Shown here: positions 6,756 to 10,412 of the stretch, piece by piece
Layout of the letters: each line of letters starts with the position of its first letter
How positions within the stretch are numbered: position 1 is the stretch's first letter
Assembly: GCF_000428785.1 (NCBI RefSeq)
Contig: NZ_KE386799.1
Coordinates: 97,690 to 108,101 of the forward strand
Direction: 5' to 3'
Source: Conchiformibius kuhniae DSM 17694
GTDB lineage: Bacteria; Pseudomonadota; Gammaproteobacteria; Burkholderiales; Neisseriaceae
Length of the DNA: 10,412 nucleotides
The notes under the pieces: model-generated
Seen by the model: only the letters and a program-made list of their open reading frames with translations
Told to the model about the DNA's origin: nothing
Database searches by the model: none
Program-made: the position numbers and the translations under genes

Positions 6756-8231
6756 GTGATTTATAAATTTTCTGCGATTGTGGGCGTGTTGCTGTTGTTG
6801 TCGGCACAGGTGCTTGCCAACGGTACGGTGTCGGACGAGCAAATCCGCGAACGGCTGAACGACAGCCGCATTCAGGACGAGAGCCGTCCCGAAGCCGCGC
6901 CGCCCGCCGCCGCGCCCGAAAAACCGTCCGCCGCCCCCGCCGCTGATGAGGGCAAAACGCTGGAATTGAGCAAAGAACAGTTGTTGGAACACCCCGATTT
7001 GCTGGTGCGGGCGCTGATGGCGGCGCTGCTGCAAAACAATCCCGAACATGTGGCGATGCTGTATCCGATTTACCGCCGCCTGCCCGACAATGCGCGCGAG
7101 CAGGTGCTGGAAGATTGGGGCGCGGCGGTGTCGGCACGGCATCAGGGGCGTTACGGCGAAGCGGTGCGCCGCTACCGTGCGGTGTTGTCGGCGCAGCCCG
7201 ATTTGCTGCTGGCGCGTTTGCAGTTGGCAACGGCATTGTTTGAAGACAAGCAGTTTGAAGCGGCAGAAGACCAGTTCCGCCGTTTGCGCAGCGAAACGTC
7301 TTTGCCCGACCATCTGCACGCGCACATCGACCAATATTTGGCAGCGTTGCGGCGCGGCAGCCCGTGGCGTTTCGGCGGCGGCATGACCTACCAAAGCGAC
7401 AAAAACATCAACAATGCCCCCAAAAACCCCGATTTGGGCAACGGCTTCCGCAGCGACCCGCCCGAAGCCGCCAACGGCATCGCCCTGTCGCTGAACGCGG
7501 GCAAAAAATTTGTGCGCGGCAACGGGCTGTTTGGCGAAGTGCGCGCCGATGCCAACGGCAAATATTATTGGAACAACAAAAAATACAATGATTTTTCCGT
7601 GCGTACGGCGGCGGGGGCGGGCTATCAGAACGCCCGCAGCAGCGTGGCATTGCTGCCGTTTTTCGAGCACACTTGGTATGCGGGCGCGACCAAGCAGAGC
7701 AACAAGCTGCAACGCTTTTCGCGCAGCGCGGGCATCACCTTGGAAGCATCGCACCGCTTCAGCCCCAAATGGCAGAGCAATTTTGTGGTCGAATACGGGC
7801 GTCAGCGTTACCGCACCCGTCCGCACCTGAACGGGCGCAGCCTGTTTGGTTCCGCCACCGTGTCCTATCTGCCCAATGCCCGCCAATATTGGTTTGCCGG
7901 CATCGACCACAACCGCAGCCGCGCCCGCGACCTTGACGATTCCAGCAACCGCACCGGCGTGCGCGTGGGCTGGGGGCAGGAATGGGGTCAGGGCTTCTCC
8001 AGCCGCTTGACCTTGAGCCACGCCCGCAAAAACCACTTGGGCATCAACTTTTTCGGCAGCCGCCAGCAAAACCGCGAATGGGGCGTAAACACTTCCCTGT
8101 GGCACCGCAAATTGCACTGGAAAGGCGTTACCCCGCGTTTGACGTGGCACTACCACCGCCAGCGCAGCAATCAGGTGTTTTACAGCTACAGCAAACACCG
8201 TGTCTTTGTCGAACTGGGCAAACAGTTTTAA
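6756..8231 (+). CDS. slam: Slam: surface lipoprotein assembly modulator (DUF560)
   Basis: Slam proteins sit in the outer membrane and move lipoproteins such as TbpB, LbpB and fHbp to the cell surface. The GTG at 6756 is the likely start: AAGGA at 6743-6747 is 8 bases ahead, and the reading then opens with a signal peptide cleaved after SAQVLA (residue 21). The product is 491 residues, close to meningococcal Slam1. A Pro/Ala-rich linker (about 42-65) leads to a helical TPR-like domain (about 78-200) and then a barrel domain opening with WRFGGGMTYQSDKNINNAP (204-222) and ending in a terminal phenylalanine (VELGKQF). Position 143 bases after lbpA, on the same strand and before strong terminators, suggests it belongs to the lbp transcript and serves LbpB. 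From sequence alone I cannot say whether it is closer to Slam1 or Slam2. Confidence 0.9.
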   Translation: MIYKFSAIVGVLLLLSAQVLANGTVSDEQIRERLNDSRIQDESRPEAAPPAAAPEKPSAAPAADEGKTLELSKEQLLEHPDLLVRALMAALLQNNPEHVAMLYPIYRRLPDNAREQVLEDWGAAVSARHQGRYGEAVRRYRAVLSAQPDLLLARLQLATALFEDKQFEAAEDQFRRLRSETSLPDHLHAHIDQYLAALRRGSPWRFGGGMTYQSDKNINNAPKNPDLGNGFRSDPPEAANGIALSLNAGKKFVRGNGLFGEVRADANGKYYWNNKKYNDFSVRTAAGAGYQNARSSVALLPFFEHTWYAGATKQSNKLQRFSRSAGITLEASHRFSPKWQSNFVVEYGRQRYRTRPHLNGRSLFGSATVSYLPNARQYWFAGIDHNRSRARDLDDSSNRTGVRVGWGQEWGQGFSSRLTLSHARKNHLGINFFGSRQQNREWGVNTSLWHRKLHWKGVTPRLTWHYHRQRSNQVFYSYSKHRVFVELGKQF

Positions 8232-8310
8232 GGCGTGCCGTCTTGCATTTTCCCCGCCAAAGGCATAAACTGAAACATTGACATTTTCCACCAACGATAT
8301 GGACGGTTGC

Positions 8311-8333
8311 GGGCAGCCTTGCCCCATATTTTT
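8311..8333 (+). terminator. Small terminator-like hairpin after slam
   Basis: GGGCA (8311-8315) pairs with TGCCC (8320-8324) around GCCT and is followed by CATATTTTT. The stem is short, but the GC content and trailing T-run fit an intrinsic terminator. It stands directly ahead of the larger hairpin at 8336-8377. Confidence 0.5.
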
Positions 8334-8334
8334 C

Positions 8335-8377
8335 CGGCTGCCTGAAACGCACGATGCGGCGTTTCCGGCAGCCTTTT
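8335..8377 (+). terminator. Terminator made from an inverted pair of DNA uptake sequences
   Basis: GGCTGCC-T-GAAACGC (8336-8350) pairs with GCGTTTC-C-GGCAGCC (8359-8373): 14 base pairs with one central mismatch, an 8-base loop and a TTTT tail. Each arm holds an 11-of-12 copy of AGGCTGCCTGAA, a DNA uptake sequence dialect described in Neisseriaceae: CGGCTGCCTGAA at 8335-8346, and on the minus strand the reverse complement of 8363-8374. Uptake sequences in inverted pairs acting as terminators are a known neisserial habit. It ends the slam transcript. Confidence 0.82.
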
Positions 8378-8415
8378 CGCGCCCGCACTTTTTAAAATAA
8401 TCAAGGAACAAAATC

Positions 8416-9975
8416 ATGGACTTTAGCTGGTTGGCCGAACCGCAAACATGGATAGGCTTTGCCACCTTGCTGGTGCTGGAAGTGGTACTCGGCATCGATA
8501 ATTTGGTGTTTGTGGCGATTTTGGCAAACAAAGTCAAACCCGCCCTGCGCGACAAAGCCCGCATTCTCGGCTTGGGCTTGGCGGTGGTGATGCGCTTGAT
8601 TATGCTGGCGTTTATGGCAAAAATCATCACGCTCACCCAGCCCCTGTTCCAGCTTGGCGGACATTCGGTTTCCGGCAAAGACCTGATTATGCTGATAGGC
8701 GGTTTGTTCCTGCTCTACAAAGCCACCACCGAGCTGCACGAGCGTTTGGAAGGCGCGAACCAGTTTCACGTGGTCGATACCCACAAAAAACACGCCGCGT
8801 TTTGGGGCGTGGTGGCGCAAATTTTGGTATTGGACGCGGTGTTTTCCATCGACAGCGTGATTACCGCCGTGGCGATGGTGGAACACATCGTGGTGGCGAT
8901 GGCGGCGGTGGTGGTGGCGATGGCGTGCATGATTTTGGCGAGCAAACCGCTTACCGAATTTGTGGAACGCCACCCGACTGTGGTGATGCTGTGTTTGGGC
9001 TTTTTGCTGATGATTGGCTTCAGCCTGATTGCCGAAGCCTTCCATTTCCACATTCCCAAAGGCTATCTGTATGCTGCGATTGGTTTTTCCGTGTTGATTG
9101 AAATCTTTAACCAAATCTCGCAAAAAAACCTGAAAAAGAAAGACTATGCGGGCAGCTCGTGGCGGCAGCGCACCGCCGAAAACGTGCTGGGCATGATGGG
9201 GATACGCGAAAGCCTGATTGCCAAATCGGGCGCGTCCGACCGCAGCCATTTTGAAGAAAACGAAAAATCCATGATTCGCAGCGTGCTGACCTTGGCGGAA
9301 CGCCCGATTTTCGGCGTGATGATTCCGCGCAGCGACATCGAGCGGCTGGACATTTCGCAAAGCCGCGAAGAGCAGCGCAACCGCTTGATTGAAAGCCCGT
9401 ATTCGCGGCTGCTGGTGGTGGGCAAGGCGGGCGTGGACGAGCCTTTGGGCTATGTGAGCAAAAAAGATTTGCTGGTGCAACTGCTCGCCGATAACGAAAT
9501 CAACGTCCACACCGCTTTGCGCCAGCCGCTCATGCTGCCTGAAAGCTCTACCGCCTTGAATGCGATGGAATTGTTCCGCCAACACAGCGCGGATTACGCT
9601 TTGGTGGTGGACGAGTTCGGCGCGGTGCTGGGCATGGTTACCGAAAAAGATTTGTTGGAAACCATTGCCGGCGAGTTCCCCGAAGCCTTTGAACGGGAAG
9701 ACAATCCGTCCGTGCATCACATCGGCGGCAGTTTGACGGTGGACGGCGCCTTGGAATACGTGGAACTCGCCCCGCAACTGGGCTTGCCGCCGCAAAGCGA
9801 TGATGCGGATTTTCACACCGTTGCCGGTTTGATTTTGGAAGAGATGCAAACCCTGCCGGAAGTGGGCGACGGCACGGATTATTGCGGTTGGCGTTTTGAA
9901 GTGTTGGAAAAAGACGGACACCGCATCGAGCGCGTGAAAATCAGCCGGATTAAAGAAGATGGCGAAAGCAAGTAA
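8416..9975 (+). CDS. TerC-family membrane protein with CBS pair and CorC/HlyC domain
   Basis: The product is 519 residues, the length of the E. coli YegH/YoaE group. Residues 1-235 form a TerC-type membrane domain with about seven hydrophobic segments and its hallmark acidic motifs LEVVLGIDNLVF (21-32) and LDAVFSIDSVIT (139-150). A basic, soluble linker follows. A CBS-domain pair spans about 295-420 (FGVMIPRSDIE at 299-309; YALVVDEFGAVLGMVTEKDLL at 394-414 in two close blocks), and a CorC/HlyC-type C-terminal domain about 432-512 (GGSLTVDGALEY; DFHTVAGLILE). TerC-type proteins are linked to metal-ion handling, including manganese export, and to metal loading of exported proteins; the exact substrate here is unknown. 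The start at 8416 has AAGGAA 7-8 bases ahead. The gene is intact, lies after the slam terminators, and so is probably separately transcribed. Confidence 0.92.
   Translation: MDFSWLAEPQTWIGFATLLVLEVVLGIDNLVFVAILANKVKPALRDKARILGLGLAVVMRLIMLAFMAKIITLTQPLFQLGGHSVSGKDLIMLIGGLFLLYKATTELHERLEGANQFHVVDTHKKHAAFWGVVAQILVLDAVFSIDSVITAVAMVEHIVVAMAAVVVAMACMILASKPLTEFVERHPTVVMLCLGFLLMIGFSLIAEAFHFHIPKGYLYAAIGFSVLIEIFNQISQKNLKKKDYAGSSWRQRTAENVLGMMGIRESLIAKSGASDRSHFEENEKSMIRSVLTLAERPIFGVMIPRSDIERLDISQSREEQRNRLIESPYSRLLVVGKAGVDEPLGYVSKKDLLVQLLADNEINVHTALRQPLMLPESSTALNAMELFRQHSADYALVVDEFGAVLGMVTEKDLLETIAGEFPEAFEREDNPSVHHIGGSLTVDGALEYVELAPQLGLPPQSDDADFHTVAGLILEEMQTLPEVGDGTDYCGWRFEVLEKDGHRIERVKISRIKEDGESK
9532..9543 (+). 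repeat. DNA uptake sequence-like 12-mer inside the TerC gene
   Basis: ATGCTGCCTGAA differs from the AGGCTGCCTGAA uptake dialect only at the second base. It lies inside the coding sequence, so it may be chance, but it agrees with the dialect seen in the terminator at 8335-8377. Confidence 0.35.
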
Positions 9976-10054
9976 CTTAGATTGAAAACCCGACATGAAA
10001 TTTTTGATTGGACTGAAATTGTCGGGTTTGCGCTGCGCTGCTTCAACCCAAGCT
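9976..10054. repeat. REP-like hairpin repeat, copy 1
   Basis: The copy begins right after the TerC stop codon. AAACCCGACA (9986-9995) pairs perfectly with TGTCGGGTTT (10020-10029) around a 24-base loop with a conserved AAATTTTTGATTGG core. TTCAACCCAAGCT closes the unit. About 50 of the first 61 bases match copy 2, which lies 103 bases downstream. The 10-bp stem right after the stop may also help end TerC transcription, though no T-run follows. No coding sequence is visible here. Confidence 0.8.
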
Positions 10055-10078
10055 GCGCAGGTTGAAAAAATCAAGTAG

Positions 10079-10154
10079 CTTGGGTTGAAAATTCAACATT
10101 AAATTTTTGATTGGTAAGATATTGTTGGGTTTGCGCTTCGCTCCAACCCAACCT
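10079..10154. repeat. REP-like hairpin repeat, copy 2
   Basis: This is a direct copy of the unit at 9976. Its stem, AAATTCAACA (10089-10098) against TGTTGGGTTT (10123-10132), still pairs at all ten positions, two of them through G-T(U) wobbles. GTTGGGTT (10124-10131) can instead pair with AACCCAAC (10145-10152), the usual REP-type hairpin with a GCGCTTCGC-like loop. The unit breaks off after AACCCAACCT, where the insertion element seems to begin. Confidence 0.8.
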
Positions 10155-10160
10155 TGTATC

Positions 10161-10189
10161 TTTCCAACAATGAAATAAAAGCGCATTAT
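10161..10189 (+). promoter_or_regulatory. Weak candidate promoter for the structured IS110 leader
   Basis: TTTCCA (10161-10166) and CATTAT (10184-10189) are spaced by 17 bases, each matching the consensus at four of six positions. Transcription would start near 10196, three bases before the first stem of the structured leader. The match is weak and is listed because of that position. Confidence 0.3.
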
Positions 10190-10195
10190 TTCACA

Positions 10196-10342
10196 AAACG
10201 GCTGGGTGGGATATTGAACCCAACCTGAGTGCACTGATACTGAAGCGTAAAAAAACCCACCGAGCCGATTCATCTGTAAATCTGAATGGTATCCGAGTGC
10301 CGTTAATATAACGGAACACTGCATAAACAAGGAAAGACAAAG
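10196..10342 (+). ncRNA. Candidate IS110 bridge RNA in the transposase leader
   Basis: Two clear structures stand in this leader. First, CGGCTGGGTGGG (10199-10210) pairs with CCCACCGAGCCG (10256-10267) at 11 of 12 positions around a 45-base loop. Second, AGTG-CCGTT (10296-10304) pairs with AACGG-AA-CACT (10310-10320) around AATAT, nine pairs with a two-base bulge. A smaller ATTCA/TGAAT stem lies between them (10268-10287). IS110-group elements are known to encode a bridge RNA of this size just upstream of the transposase, with a target-guide loop followed by a donor-guide loop. The first loop contains AACCCAACCT (10217-10226), identical to the DNA at the inferred left edge (10145-10154), as a left target guide should be. 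I could not identify donor guides. The assignment is inference. Confidence 0.5.
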
Positions 10343-10412
10343 ATGATGCACTATTTGGGTATAGACGTCAGTAAAGACAAACTGGACATCTGCTGGCTTA
10401 AAGACCCTGCCC
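10343..10412 (+). CDS. IS110-family transposase, N-terminal fragment
   Basis: The frame opens ATG-ATG at 10343/10346, with AAGGAA (10329-10334) 8 bases ahead, and runs to the end of the window. The 23 visible residues read MMHYLGIDVSKDKLDICWLK plus DPA. YLGIDVSKDKLD is the start of the DEDD/RuvC-like domain of IS110-type recombinases, with the first catalytic aspartate in GID. The form GIDVSKxKLD resembles the IS110 group (IS621-like) more than the IS1111 group; this matters because bridge RNAs lie upstream of the transposase in the former. Whether the gene is intact cannot be judged here. Confidence 0.85.
   Translation, partial: MMHYLGIDVSKDKLDICWLKDPA

Larger units (their letters stand above)
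10155..10412 (+). mobile_element. Left end of an IS110-family insertion sequence (partial)
   Basis: The element is recognised by the transposase start at 10343. The left edge is inferred: repeat copy 2 stops matching copy 1 at about 10154, and the last two bases, CT, would fit the dinucleotide core known for IS621-type IS110 elements. IS110 elements leave no inverted terminal repeats, so the edge cannot be read directly, and the right end is outside the window. Bases 10155-10342 are non-coding and hold the structured leader annotated separately. Confidence 0.6.

Noticed and set aside
8393..8398. TAAAAT as the -10 element of the TerC-family gene
   Set aside because: There is no acceptable -35 at 16-18 bases, and a start from it would fall on or after the ribosome-binding site at 8403-8408.
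9976..10154. CRISPR array
   Set aside because: There are only two units of about 75-79 bases with 82% identity and internal hairpins, no short identical repeats with unique spacers, and no cas genes.
10214..10241. TTGAAC and GATACT as a transposase promoter
   Set aside because: The spacing of 16 is acceptable, but the -10 is weak and both parts lie inside the loop of the stem at 10199-10267, which explains the bases better.

Overview
The window looks like chromosome from a member of the Neisseriaceae, probably a mucosal species of Neisseria or a close relative. The reasons are a lactoferrin-receptor type lbpB-lbpA pair, a Slam outer-membrane protein, and a terminator hairpin built from near-copies of a neisserial DNA uptake sequence (closest to the AGGCTGCCTGAA dialect). 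I cannot name the species.

Layout. At 1-110 is the end of a membrane-protein gene that overlaps the start of a small secreted protein of unknown function (110-556). A perfect bidirectional terminator (617-650) separates this pair from the convergent surE gene on the minus strand (665-1417). A 329-base gap (1418-1746) holds two hairpins on the surE side and, on the other side, a promoter with a candidate Fur box. From there runs an iron-acquisition cluster on the plus strand: lbpB (1747-3636), lbpA (3655-6612) and slam (6756-8231). Two terminator-like hairpins follow. Next is a gene for a TerC/CBS/CorC-type membrane protein (8416-9975). The last 437 bases hold two diverged tandem copies of a REP-like hairpin repeat, then the left end and first codons of an IS110-family insertion sequence that runs off the window.

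How the genes work together. LbpA is the TonB-dependent barrel that strips iron from lactoferrin and imports it. LbpB is its surface-lipoprotein partner. Slam is the translocon that places such lipoproteins on the cell surface. The cluster therefore encodes receptor, co-receptor and the co-receptor's export factor together, under an apparently iron-responsive promoter.

The most interesting signals are: (a) the leader of the IS110 transposase folds into stem-loops, and one loop carries a 10-base copy of the DNA directly at the element's likely left edge, as expected for a bridge RNA with its target guide; (b) the tandem repeats keep a stem through compensatory changes; (c) LbpB lacks the acidic stretches that mark meningococcal LbpB.
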